From the IMG/VR virus record IMGVR_UViG_3300048927_000754, positions 1 through 47,977 of that record: DNA of 47,977 bases; one strand, written 5' to 3'. This stretch comes from a virus. The notes under the pieces are model-generated. The model saw only the letters and a program-made list of their open reading frames with translations, made no database searches and was not told where the DNA came from. Positions within the stretch are counted from its first letter, which is position 1, and each line of letters begins with the position of its first letter. Below are positions 33,662 to 40,828 of the stretch, piece after piece. A program made the translations under genes and the position numbers.

Positions 33662-34143
33662 CCGAAGTCCTCCACCTTCCAGCTGCCGCCCTTCTCGCGC
33701 TGAATGGCCAGGAAGCGGAACGGGTACATCGCCGCGGCCACCTTGATTTTGACCCTGGCGTCTTCCTCCCAGTGGCCCTTGACCTCATGCGCTTCCAACT
33801 CGCCGTTGGCCAGCTGCACGAAGAAATCCACCGTCAGCGTGGTCTTCTCGGCCAGCTGCAGCTTGATGGCCTCGAACTTCCACCACAGCACCTCGCCGGC
33901 GGCGATGCGCGCGTCCAGCTGCTGGGCGTAGGCGGCCTCGGTCTTGTTCATCTCGCCGGCCACGTGGCGCGGCCGTGCGCGCGCCACGGTCTTGCCGGTG
34001 GCCATATCGCCGCCCTGCTTGGCGGCCGGCGCAGGCTTGTACGGCCGCGGCGCTGCGGCAGTTCCCTGGGCGTCCACCAGGCGGCGCATGCCTGGCGGCA
34101 TCTCGGCGGTGGATCCGTACCGCAACGCGCGCTTCCCGGTCAT
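33658..34143 (-). CDS. PD-(D/E)XK-type endonuclease, DUF1064-like
   Basis: 161 aa. After a basic Pro/Ala-rich N-terminus, MNKTEAAYAQQLDARIAAGEVLWWKFE begins the nuclease-like domain. TLTVDFFV and LEAHEVKGHW give the D...E-x-K catalytic set, and VKIKVAAAMYPFRFLAI closes the fold. This is the VRR-NUC/DUF1064 pattern often found where phages encode a Holliday-junction resolvase or RusA-like function. It overlaps both neighbours by 4 bases. Confidence 0.78.
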   Translation of the reverse strand: MTGKRALRYGSTAEMPPGMRRLVDAQGTAAAPRPYKPAPAAKQGGDMATGKTVARARPRHVAGEMNKTEAAYAQQLDARIAAGEVLWWKFEAIKLQLAEKTTLTVDFFVQLANGELEAHEVKGHWEEDARVKIKVAAAMYPFRFLAIQREKGGSWKVEDFG

Positions 34144-34652
34144 GCGGTACCACCGGCGCGGCTCTTGGCCAGGGCCTTGCTCATGCGCGTGCGAAGGCCG
34201 GCCAGCTCCTCGCGCACCGCGCCCAGCGCGGCGCCCATGGTTTCCAGCGATGCCTGGGCGCGCACTGCGGCCTCGGCCAATGCCTCGAACTCTTCCGGGC
34301 CGACCAGCTGCTCGGCTTTCGCCGCGGCTTGCAACTCGGCAGCCGTGGGCGCCTTTGGGAACGGCATGTCCGGGTCCTGCGCACCGATCAGCTTCCAGGC
34401 CGGTTCGCTGCGGCCGCTACGCGGGTTGTGCCGATACTGGTCGGTGACGATGCCCTGGCCCTTCAGCTCCTTCAGCAGGCCCCCCACGCGCGGGCCCTGC
34501 CAGCCGTCCAGGCTTTCCTTGCCGTCGCGCAGCGCGATCTCGCCGGCCCAGTCCACGATCTCGGACGCGCTGATCGCGTCGGCGGCGTTGTGCAGCGTCC
34601 ACAGCACCAGCTGCCGGTGGTACGGGCGCAAATTCAGCGGCTCGATGGCCAT
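34140..34652 (-). CDS. Winged-helix-like replication accessory candidate
   Basis: 170 aa. N-terminal helices (YHRQLVLWTLHNAADAISASEIVDWAGEIA) then GWQGPRVGGLLKELKGQGIVT look like a winged helix-turn-helix. The C-terminal half is an Ala/Glu helix that could be a coiled coil. It starts one base before the stop of the helicase-loader candidate. Role presumably in replication or regulation. Confidence 0.6.
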   Translation of the reverse strand: MAIEPLNLRPYHRQLVLWTLHNAADAISASEIVDWAGEIALRDGKESLDGWQGPRVGGLLKELKGQGIVTDQYRHNPRSGRSEPAWKLIGAQDPDMPFPKAPTAAELQAAAKAEQLVGPEEFEALAEAAVRAQASLETMGAALGAVREELAGLRTRMSKALAKSRAGGTA

Positions 34653-35317
34653 CAGGCGACGTCCTCCAGCGTGTGGTCAGAGAGGCGCTGAACGGCGCCG
34701 GCCATGGCGTCATCAAGCTTGGTGGGAGAGTGGCGCGGCGCGGTGCTGCCCTTGGCCAGGACCATCTGGGCGCGGGCCTGGTCACCCACCAGCACCGGCC
34801 GGGGCGCCGGCAGGCCGCAGAGCGCGTAGTGCGCATCCGGCGAGCGATCACCGATCAGGCGCCTCGGGTACTCGCCCAGGTCGCTACGGTTGACGTACCC
34901 GCTGTAGGCGGTGGCAAACCGATGCTGCGTGTAGCTCAGGTTCTTGGACTCGGTCCGGCACAGCGATGGCCAGCCGCCCAGGTCCTCTATCACCGCGTGG
35001 ACGATCGGGTCATCGAACACCACGTCGGTGTAGGCACCGACGCGGCTGCAGGCCGACAGCACCATGCTCCAGGCGCGGGCAGCGCGATCGCTGGCCGTGC
35101 CCTGCAGCTCGCGGACCAGGTCGGCAGGCTTGGGCGCGAACTGGCCGCGCTCGGGGTTTGTGACGTGGCGCCCCAGCGCGCGCCGCACGTCCTCCATCGG
35201 AAAAGGCTTGCAGGCCTCCCACCAGACGGACAGCGCGAAGGTGGTGATCGACTTGTCGAACATCGCCAGCACTTCGGTGACGAGCTCGGCGAACTGGGGG
35301 CGGTCGGCGACGATCAT
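34652..35317 (-). CDS. DUF6475-like phage protein, candidate helicase loader
   Basis: 221 aa. Opening AELVTEVLAMFDKSITTFALSVWWEAC with PMEDVRRALGRHVTNPERGQFAPKPADLVREL is characteristic of a phage family that follows O-like proteins and takes the place of lambda P. The C-terminal part has repeated conserved Trp/Tyr (YTQHRFATAYSGYV). It overlaps the O-like gene by 4 bases. The helicase-loading role is inferred from position. Confidence 0.7.
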   Translation of the reverse strand: MIVADRPQFAELVTEVLAMFDKSITTFALSVWWEACKPFPMEDVRRALGRHVTNPERGQFAPKPADLVRELQGTASDRAARAWSMVLSACSRVGAYTDVVFDDPIVHAVIEDLGGWPSLCRTESKNLSYTQHRFATAYSGYVNRSDLGEYPRRLIGDRSPDAHYALCGLPAPRPVLVGDQARAQMVLAKGSTAPRHSPTKLDDAMAGAVQRLSDHTLEDVA

Positions 35318-36171
35318 CGGGCGTCACCGCCGGCCTGTTCCAACCATTCCGCAGCCACGGACCGATTGCTCTGGCGCAACGCCTCACCGGTCTGCTTACC
35401 GCCGCGCCTGCCTGGTTTCGGCGCGGGCTGCCCTGGTTCAGGCGCATCTCCCTGCAGGAACTGGCTCAGAGCCGCGGCGATGATGTAGCCGGCGGACATG
35501 TCCGGATATGCCTCGGCCATGGCCAGGAACTGCGACAGCGGCGTGCCTGCCGACACCGCAGCGATCAACTGGGGATTCATGGCGTTGATCCGCAGGTGAC
35601 GGTGCTTGCGACGCAGCGCGATGACCACCTGGCCAGCTGTCAGCTGCTCAACCTCGCCGTCGGCGCTCTCGAGCGCGTGCGCGCCACCTTGCGGATTGGG
35701 GGTTCTATTTGGGTTCCCTTTGGGTTCAATGGGGGTTGCTTTATAGGGGTGCAGATCTCGCACCGGTCGGGTGCTGATCTCGCACCGGTCCGGTGCCGAA
35801 TCTGCACCGGTCGGTGTCTCAACTGCACCTGTGCCGTTTTCGCACTGGTGCTGTTTCTGCACCGGTGCAGATTTCGCACCGGTGCTAGATCCGCACCCGT
35901 CGAGGGTGAGCTGGCGCAGCAGTCGCTCATCGATGCGGAACAGCACGCGCTGGTTTGACATCTCGGTGCGGGTCAGGAAGCCCTCGGATTCCAGATCGGA
36001 AAGGCACTGGAACACCGTGCGGCGGCCCATGCTGCAGCGGCGCTCGATGGTCGAGATACGCGGGTAGCATTCGCCGGCGTCGTTGGCCTGGTCGGCAAGC
36101 GACAACAGCACCAGCTTGCGGCTCTGGGGCACGTCCGCATCCCAGACCAGCTGCATCAGCTTGATGCTCAT
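35314..36171 (-). CDS. O-like replication initiator containing the origin
   Basis: 285 aa from ATG 36171 (ATGA overlap with the previous gene). The N-terminal winged helix (SRKLVLLSLADQANDAGECYPRISTIERRC, GRRTVFQCLSDLESEGFL) is the DNA-binding domain of lambda O-type initiators. The middle is a polar repeat-derived linker (residues about 95-145) coded by the iterons. The C-terminus has a helical domain (AAVSAGTPLSQFLAMAEAYPDM) that may bind the helicase loader. It would open the origin within its own gene. Confidence 0.88.
   Translation of the reverse strand: MSIKLMQLVWDADVPQSRKLVLLSLADQANDAGECYPRISTIERRCSMGRRTVFQCLSDLESEGFLTRTEMSNQRVLFRIDERLLRQLTLDGCGSSTGAKSAPVQKQHQCENGTGAVETPTGADSAPDRCEISTRPVRDLHPYKATPIEPKGNPNRTPNPQGGAHALESADGEVEQLTAGQVVIALRRKHRHLRINAMNPQLIAAVSAGTPLSQFLAMAEAYPDMSAGYIIAAALSQFLQGDAPEPGQPAPKPGRRGGKQTGEALRQSNRSVAAEWLEQAGGDAR
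35754..35904. other. Iteron array, probable replication origin
   Basis: Eight copies of a GCACCGGT-type core start at 35760, 35782, 35804, 35825, 35842, 35859, 35876 and 35893. Spacing is 22, 22, 21, 17, 17, 17 and 17. Several are followed by GGTGC, giving local dyads. Two TTTGGGTTC repeats (35708, 35719) and a relatively AT-rich TTTATA (35740s) lie on one side. Iterons inside the O gene are the lambda origin plan. Confidence 0.85.
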
Positions 36172-36464
36172 GCCTGGCCGTCCTTGCGCTTGAGGCGACG
36201 GATGGCTGGCAACCATCGGTAGGCTGTGGCGCGGCAAACGCCGAAGCGTTCGCTCACGTCCTTCCAGCCGATCGTGCTGGTGCGCTGACGCGCCCAGAAC
36301 ACGACCGAGGCGTAAGGCACCAGCGCGCAGATCTCGGCCTGTTCAACCTCACGGTCTTCGAGCACCTTCACCAGCGACACGACCCAATCCAGGCTGCGCA
36401 TTGTGCTGCTGCCCATCGCAGGCACAGCGGTGTGCAGGGTGGCGATGGATGCCATCGCTCTCAC
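36168..36464 (-). CDS. Small helix-turn-helix protein
   Basis: 98 aa from GTG 36464 (GTGA overlap with the upstream gene), or 95 from ATG 36455. The C-terminal WKDVSERFGVCRATAYRWLPAIRRLKRK is a helix-turn-helix with basic end. In this place between CII/YdaT-like and O-like genes it may be a regulator of the early operon. Confidence 0.7.
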   Translation of the reverse strand: MRAMASIATLHTAVPAMGSSTMRSLDWVVSLVKVLEDREVEQAEICALVPYASVVFWARQRTSTIGWKDVSERFGVCRATAYRWLPAIRRLKRKDGQA

Positions 36465-37078
36465 CCGATCGCCCTTACAGACGGTGCGCCGGCGGCACGC
36501 GGTGCCAATTCCTGGATGGCGCTGCTGATGGTGGCCTTCATGGTGGCCAGCTCGGCCTCCAGGTCCTGCGCTTCCTTCATGGCGCGGTTCAGAGCCGGCA
36601 GATCGGCCGCGCAGACCTGGTTGTCGGCCATCACCTGAGCGACTTCCTGCAGCAGGTGGCCGAACTCGATGGCCAGCGCCGCGGTGCAGAGCGTCCGCGC
36701 GGCGGTTGCCGACATCTGGGTGCGGGCGCCAAGGAAGCCGTACCGACGTGCCAACTCGCGCTCGCAGTCGGCACGGTGTGGCTGCGGCAGCGCTGCGATC
36801 CAGCTCTCTTCCAGGTCGGTCGGCAACTTGACCATGCCGCGGAGGAAGCGAGTGACGATCTGCAGGTTCGCCTTCTCCGCCTTGACGATCGTGTCCACGG
36901 TGGTGCCAACGTGGAACTCGACAATGCGTTCAGGCGCGGCGACCCGCGCCTGGTACTCGTCTGCGACCTTGCTGGCAAAGGCCTGCATGGTCATGCCGGT
37001 GGCGCGAAACGCCTCTTCGGTGTGCCGGAAGACGGTGCGCGAGCGGGGTTCGCGAGCAGTGTGAAGATCGGGAGTCAT
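36461..37078 (-). CDS. CII/YdaT-like early regulator candidate
   Basis: 205 aa from ATG 37078. The open frame extends upstream, but that part is the shadow of cro. The segment KANLQIVTRFLRGMVKLPTDLEESWIAAL resembles phage CII/YdaT-group regulatory proteins, and the gene follows a YdaS-like gene as YdaT does in Rac. A helical C-terminus may oligomerise. It would affect the lysis-lysogeny choice. Confidence 0.6.
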   Translation of the reverse strand: MTPDLHTAREPRSRTVFRHTEEAFRATGMTMQAFASKVADEYQARVAAPERIVEFHVGTTVDTIVKAEKANLQIVTRFLRGMVKLPTDLEESWIAALPQPHRADCERELARRYGFLGARTQMSATAARTLCTAALAIEFGHLLQEVAQVMADNQVCAADLPALNRAMKEAQDLEAELATMKATISSAIQELAPRAAGAPSVRAIG

Positions 37079-37203
37079 GTACGTGTGCTCGGTCAAGCTG
37101 GAAGCTGTGCGCCATGGACAGCGCGACAGGACGTCGGAAAACAGGGATTCGCCGGGACGGCGAGGCGCAGGGATGCGCAGGGGTGGGCGGTGGCGGCCAT
37201 GGA

Positions 37204-37443
37204 TCAGGCCGCCTCGCTCTCTGCGTCGGTGGCGGGCGGGGCATCGCCAAAGACCGGGCTGCAGAGCTCGTGCACGGTGACGGCACCACCGCAGGCCTTC
37301 TCGATCGCACGGCAATGTCGTGCAGGGACCGGGCGCTTGCCGGTGACCCACTGATTCACTTGCTGCGGTGAGATTTGAAGGCGCTCAGCGAGTGCGGCTT
37401 GGCCGCCCTCAATCGCCTGCACTGCTCGTTCAATCGGGCTCAT
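37204..37443 (-). CDS. Cro/YdaS-like repressor
   Basis: 79 aa. The helix-turn-helix GGQAALAERLQISPQQVNQWVTGKRPVPARHC is the YdaS/Cro type, with an acidic C-terminus. It is divergent from the main repressor over a 101-base operator region. The predicted promoter ends 7 bases before the ATG (37443), so the mRNA may be leaderless. Confidence 0.88.
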   Translation of the reverse strand: MSPIERAVQAIEGGQAALAERLQISPQQVNQWVTGKRPVPARHCRAIEKACGGAVTVHELCSPVFGDAPPATDAESEAA

Positions 37444-37466
37444 GCGGCACAGTAAAGCATCGCTTT
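37444..37466 (-). promoter_or_regulatory. Early promoter of cro (PR-like)
   Basis: Minus strand: TTGCGC (-35, 37479-37474), 17-base spacer, TTTACT (-10, 37456-37451), then GTGCCGC and the ATG at 37443. Operator 1 covers the spacer and -10. With +1 expected about 7 bases after the -10, transcription begins at or next to the start codon. Confidence 0.65.
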
Positions 37467-37507
37467 AGTTCAAGCGCAAGCATCGCTTTTGAAGACAAGC
37501 GACGCTT
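37454..37507. promoter_or_regulatory. Three operators between repressor and cro
   Basis: Dyads of the form AAGC-N3-GCTT: AAAGC-ATC-GCTTT (37454-37466), AAGC-ATC-GCTT (37478-37488) and AAGC-GAC-GCTT (37497-37507). Centres lie 23 and 19 bases apart. The same dyad occurs twice at 38952-38985. They overlap the cro promoter and probably the repressor promoter. Confidence 0.85.
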
Positions 37508-37544
37508 TCTGCCATTTTCTGTGCCGGCGGCCCAGAATCAACCA

Positions 37545-38300
37545 ATGCTTGATAACGCCGTCATGAAGGAGCGCATCCGAACCGCCATCGAAGCCAGCGA
37601 CCATTCGCAGGCCTCGATCGCGGCTGCATTCGGTGTGACCGAGCAAGCGGTCTCCGGCTGGATACGTACGGGCAAGATCGATAAACGAAAGCTACCCAAG
37701 CTCGCCAAGTTGACTGGCAGATCCCTCAACTACTTCATGCCTGACGCGTTGAGGGACAACGGATTCGCCGAGACCGTGGCGAACCTGGAAGGGACAATGA
37801 AGTGGTGGGATTCCAAAGGCGCCAACCCTGCGCCAGGGGAGGAGGGGCGCGTTGACTTCGCAGCCGGGATTGAGCGTGCCCAGCTAGCGGATCGGCTGTC
37901 ATCGATGATGAAAATGTCCGGCCTGGATGAAGAAGGCCTTTCCGCACGGGCCGAGGTACCAGCGTCCTTTATCCGTTCAATCACCTCTCAGGAAATGCCC
38001 TTCGAGCTAGTTCCTGCAGTGGCCATTTTTCGCTTAGCGCATGCGGTGGATCTCAGCGGATACGAGCTTCTGACTGGTGGTCGCGAGGTCGTTGAAGAAA
38101 GCGCCGATACGCAATCTCAGCCTGTGCAACTGGATCGGTGGAAGCTGGCATTTCAGCTGGTAGCGGACTTCCTCGATACAGAGGAGCTGATGCTGCCACC
38201 CGCAAAGCATGCCGAGGTCACACTGCTCGTGCACGACCTGCTGCTTGAGGGTTTACCCAGGGCGAAAGTGCTGCAGTTCGTCCGCGCCGCAGCGGCATAA
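37545..38300 (+). CDS. Prophage repressor with two XRE helix-turn-helix domains
   Basis: 251 aa from ATG 37545; ATG 37563 is an alternative. The first HTH is at residues 7-65 (SQASIAAAFGVTEQAVSGWI), the second at 112-178 (LADRLSSMMKMSGLDEEGLSARAEVPASFIR... RLAHAVDLSGYELL). The remaining 70 residues are helical, with no S24 Ser-Lys peptidase or cleavage site. Divergent to cro over three operators. Because RecA-driven self-cleavage is not apparent, inactivation may need the KilA-N antirepressor at 45411. It likely holds both early promoters off. Confidence 0.85.
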   Translation: MLDNAVMKERIRTAIEASDHSQASIAAAFGVTEQAVSGWIRTGKIDKRKLPKLAKLTGRSLNYFMPDALRDNGFAETVANLEGTMKWWDSKGANPAPGEEGRVDFAAGIERAQLADRLSSMMKMSGLDEEGLSARAEVPASFIRSITSQEMPFELVPAVAIFRLAHAVDLSGYELLTGGREVVEESADTQSQPVQLDRWKLAFQLVADFLDTEELMLPPAKHAEVTLLVHDLLLEGLPRAKVLQFVRAAAA

Positions 38301-38318
38301 GCCGCACACAGGGAAGCC

Positions 38319-38675
38319 ATGAACGAGAAGGTATCGCAGCTCCGCCGGCTGATCGCGGAGGCCTCGCCACGCCGCAAAGAACTCTCACCCGCCCAGGCCA
38401 CGGCCCAGCGGGAATATGAATTCTTCGCAGCCAACGAGCCGGTCCAGCACACGCTCGACGCCTCGCCTCGCGCTCGAGCAGTTCGGGAAATTTTGCGCAT
38501 CGCCGCCTGGTACAACGGACAAGAGGCACTTGCAATGGCACTGGACCGAGTGCGTGCCAACTCGCTCGCAGATTTACCTGTGGATGACCTCGACGCACTT
38601 CTTGAAACCATGCGTCAGATTGAGCTGTGTGCTCAAACCGGTGCGGGCTCGCCGTTCGCTCCGCCCGCAACGTGA
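38319..38675 (+). CDS. Hypothetical protein in repressor operon
   Basis: 118 aa, 18 bases after the repressor stop and therefore co-transcribed. Helical, charged (VSQLRRLIAEASPRRKEL... AVREILRIAAWYNGQEALAMAL). No known domain seen. It may modulate the repressor or be a lysogenic-conversion product. Ends 9 bases before the convergent membrane protein gene. Confidence 0.65.
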   Translation: MNEKVSQLRRLIAEASPRRKELSPAQATAQREYEFFAANEPVQHTLDASPRARAVREILRIAAWYNGQEALAMALDRVRANSLADLPVDDLDALLETMRQIELCAQTGAGSPFAPPAT

Positions 38676-38684
38676 TTCGTTGCG

Positions 38685-38885
38685 CTACCAGTTCGCGCGG
38701 CGCGCTGGCTTACGTCCCGTGTAGCTGGGTCCAATGAAGATGATCAGCCATCCGAGTGGCCCCAGTAGCGCTCCCCAGATGAATCCGGCGCCGCCCCTCC
38801 CCTTTCGGTGCCCGATCGCCAGACCGATGGCTCCAGAGACAAGTTCCACGGCGAGCCAAATGATGAGTGAGATGTCCGTGTCCAC
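38685..38885 (-). CDS. Small membrane protein, possible superinfection-exclusion type
   Basis: 66 aa from GTG 38885, chosen because GGGGGA lies six bases upstream; an in-frame ATG further up is less well placed. Two hydrophobic segments (ISLIIWLAVELVSGAIGLAIG and FIWGALLGPLGWLIIFIG) separated by a basic loop HRKGRGG, with a basic C-terminus. It is read opposite to the repressor operon, so it could be expressed in the lysogen. Membrane role in exclusion is a guess. Confidence 0.65.
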   Translation of the reverse strand: MDTDISLIIWLAVELVSGAIGLAIGHRKGRGGAGFIWGALLGPLGWLIIFIGPSYTGRKPARRANW

Positions 38886-38950
38886 TACGAGTCCCCCTTT
38901 CCGTGGGACCAGCATAGGCCGCGGTCCACAAGACTTGCCTATGTTTTCCT

Positions 38951-38989
38951 AAAGCGTTGCTTGACTTCCATCTGAAGCATTGCTTTACT
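38951..38989 (+). promoter_or_regulatory. Early promoter (PL-like) with two operators
   Basis: TTGACT (-35, 38961-38966), 17-base spacer and TTTACT (-10, 38984-38989). Operators AAGC-GTT-GCTT (38952-38962) and AAGC-ATT-GCTT (38975-38985) overlap the -35 and -10 at a 23-base centre distance, the same as operators 1-2 near cro. Start of the plus-strand early operon. Confidence 0.82.
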
Positions 38990-39114
38990 TGTCTCGCCGG
39001 TTCACACCGGCCTGGCGAAAGCCAGTGGCGGCCCTCGGGTTGCCGGGCACGTGAATCCCCCCTGTTTCGTGCGCCCGGCACCCGAAGGCCCCCTTCCACT
39101 CCCGGAGGCAGGCC

Positions 39115-39564
39115 ATGCAGCAGCGCGCACCCCTCGCAACACCCACGAATTCCAAGCGGTATCCGCCGCTCGTCACCCGCACCGACTGGTTGTGCATTGC
39201 TCTGGTCGTCGCCGGCGTCGCCGCCAGCACCTATCCGCGCGCCGCCGAGGCGCAGGCACCCCTGCCCGTCACCGACGCTCGCACCTGCGCGGCGCTGGCC
39301 GTCTATAGCATGGGCGACCAGCCCGAGTGGGATGCCCGCGCCGAGCGCGCCATCGCGGTCCTTGCAACGGCTGACCGGGCCGGCCAGCTGCCCGACTGCC
39401 GCGCATATCTGCAGGCCTCCCTGCGCAATGGCTTCGATTCGAGCCGGTGGCTTGTCGCCCTGGCCCTGGTAGACGCAGCGCGCGAGGTGACCGCCCATGA
39501 AGCCCAGGCCGCGGATTCTGGTTCCGTGCGCGCCTTGGCTCTGGCCACCGGCGGTGTCCGGTGA
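39115..39564 (+). CDS. Secreted or membrane-anchored hypothetical protein
   Basis: 149 aa. A hydrophobic segment (WLCIALVVAGVAAS) followed by an A-x-A site (AAEAQA) suggests signal-peptide cleavage near residue 48. The mature part is Ala-rich with a few Cys residues. GGAGG lies just upstream of the ATG. First gene of the plus-strand early operon, about 120 bases after its promoter. Confidence 0.7.
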   Translation: MQQRAPLATPTNSKRYPPLVTRTDWLCIALVVAGVAASTYPRAAEAQAPLPVTDARTCAALAVYSMGDQPEWDARAERAIAVLATADRAGQLPDCRAYLQASLRNGFDSSRWLVALALVDAAREVTAHEAQAADSGSVRALALATGGVR

Positions 39565-39866
39565 GTGCAGCAGAGCTGGTAGGCAAGGTCGACGCGCTGC
39601 AGGCCTTGACCAGGTATGAGCACCGCGTTCTCACGCACCTGGCTGAAAAGCACGACCAGGTGGTGACGTACGCCGATGCGCAGGCCGCGATGTACGACGC
39701 CCAGGTGCACGGCCACGTGACCAGCAACGTCCTGCAGGTGGTCGTGTCGCGGCTGCGCAAGAAGATCGAGCTGGCGAAGCAGGACTGGAAGATCGAGGTC
39801 GAGCGCGGCCGCGGATATCGCCTGGTGCCGGTGCCGTCGACGGCGACCGAAGGCGGTGCAGAATGA
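39561..39866 (+). CDS. OmpR-type winged-helix DNA-binding protein
   Basis: 101 aa from GTG 39561 (overlap with previous stop). LTRYEHRVLTHLAEKHDQVVTYADAQAAMYDAQVHGHV, then VLQVVVSRLRKKIELAKQD and GRGYRLVP, is the effector domain of OmpR/PhoB regulators with no receiver domain. Probably a transcription regulator of early genes or of host genes. Confidence 0.85.
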   Translation: MSAAELVGKVDALQALTRYEHRVLTHLAEKHDQVVTYADAQAAMYDAQVHGHVTSNVLQVVVSRLRKKIELAKQDWKIEVERGRGYRLVPVPSTATEGGAE

Positions 39867-40222
39867 AGGGCTGGACCGAGAATTACACCTTCGCGGCCGC
39901 CGGGCTGCTGGCTGCCTTCGGCGCGCTGCTGGCCGTCGGCACCGCCGAACCCAATGAACCAGGTGGCCGCGTGCGCATCGCGGTGGCGCAGGCCATCGAC
40001 CCGAACGCAACCGAAGGGGATATCCGTGGTGTGCCCACGGGTGCGAGCCAGGCTGGTCCGGACGCTGCTGCAGGCAAACCGGGCGATCACATCAGCGCGC
40101 TGCAGCGCACTTCCCCACTACGACATGGCCCGCCTGGACAGCGACAGGTGGGAGGAAGCGAGTGCCCGGCCGCGCTGGAGGAAACCCGGCCGGGGTCTGG
40201 ATATCTGGCGGTGCACCCGTGA
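39863..40222 (+). CDS. Single-span membrane protein, end uncertain
   Basis: 119 aa as read. A hydrophobic segment (FAAAGLLAAFGALLAVG) near the N-terminus is followed by a Pro/Gly-rich tail. Third-position G/C preference is clear up to about 40020 but then fades, while another frame (40026-40274) takes it over. The tail may be out of the originally used frame. Start overlaps the previous stop. Confidence 0.5.
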   Translation: MKGWTENYTFAAAGLLAAFGALLAVGTAEPNEPGGRVRIAVAQAIDPNATEGDIRGVPTGASQAGPDAAAGKPGDHISALQRTSPLRHGPPGQRQVGGSECPAALEETRPGSGYLAVHP

Positions 40223-40274
40223 TCGGCCCAAAGCACGATCTGCGCGAGCAGCTGCACGCCTTGAGCGATGCTGA
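40026..40274 (+). CDS. Overlapping small ORF, probable gene
   Basis: 82 aa from GTG 40026 with GAAGGGG six bases upstream. The frame has strong G/C third positions through about 40240 and encodes basic sequence (ALPHYDMARLDSDRWEEASARPRWRKPGRGLDIWRCTRD). It overlaps the end of the preceding gene by 197 bases and the next by 56, which is unusual in this compact but normally 1-8 base overlapping operon. Confidence 0.4.
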   Translation: MVCPRVRARLVRTLLQANRAITSARCSALPHYDMARLDSDRWEEASARPRWRKPGRGLDIWRCTRDRPKARSARAAARLERC

Positions 40275-40473
40275 TAGGGCCAAGCTGAAGCAAGCGATGG
40301 ACGCGCCCATGACCGATCTCGAAGCGGTCGTGGTGACGGCGGACATGGTCACGCTCGTTGGGCAAGTCATGAAGGTCGCCACGATCGCTCAACAGAAGGC
40401 TTTGCTGCCCAAGCTTATCCGCGCAGGCAATGCGGTTTCGCACATCGCTGAACGCCTCGGGGTGTCGAAGTGA
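40219..40473 (+). CDS. Small helical hypothetical protein
   Basis: 84 aa from GTG 40219, which overlaps TGA of the preceding frame (GTGA). Helical with LREQLHALSDADRAKLKQAM and a C-terminal KLIRAGNAVSHIAERLGVSK that resembles the first helices of a helix-turn-helix. Not recognised. Overlaps the next gene by 4 bases. Confidence 0.6.
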   Translation: MIGPKHDLREQLHALSDADRAKLKQAMDAPMTDLEAVVVTADMVTLVGQVMKVATIAQQKALLPKLIRAGNAVSHIAERLGVSK

Positions 40474-40676
40474 GCGGCTTCGAGTGGGCGCCGAACGAGC
40501 GCGAGCTGATCATCGCCTCGCGCGACATCGGCTGCATCTGCGAGTTCAACTCCCGCGCCAGCCGCGAGCTGGCCGCAGGAATCACTGCCACGGGAAAAAA
40601 GGTCGACGACCTGACGGTGGGCGAGCTTCGCGCGCTGGTCCAGCGGAACGACCCCGATGCCGAGCCTGTGCTGTGA
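40470..40676 (+). CDS. Small hypothetical protein
   Basis: 68 aa from GTG 40470 overlapping the preceding stop. Acidic, with a CICEFN segment (two Cys). Not recognised. Overlaps the next gene by 4 bases. Confidence 0.55.
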   Translation: MSGFEWAPNERELIIASRDIGCICEFNSRASRELAAGITATGKKVDDLTVGELRALVQRNDPDAEPVL

Positions 40677-40828
40677 ACGAGCACCCCTTCCATTTCGCCA
40701 TTCCCGGTGTCGAGCCCAACCCGCTGACTGTGGTCGCGGAAGACCAGGCCGCCGCCGAGGAATACGCCCTGTACCAGCTGGGCCTCAGGGAGCTTCCTGA
40801 AGGCACCACCATCAGCGAGGAAATCTGA
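40673..40828 (+). CDS. Very small hypothetical protein
   Basis: 51 aa from GTG 40673 (GTGA overlap). Acidic, with sequence VNEHPFHFAIPGVEPN at the N-terminus. Its stop overlaps the RdgC-fusion start (TGATG), so it may couple translation. No known domain. Confidence 0.55.
   Translation: MNEHPFHFAIPGVEPNPLTVVAEDQAAAEEYALYQLGLRELPEGTTISEEI

Noticed and set aside
35640-35930. Iteron region read as CRISPR or satellite repeat
   Set aside because: Units are 17-22 bases without unique spacers, and they are inside an O-like initiator gene; origin iterons explain them better.
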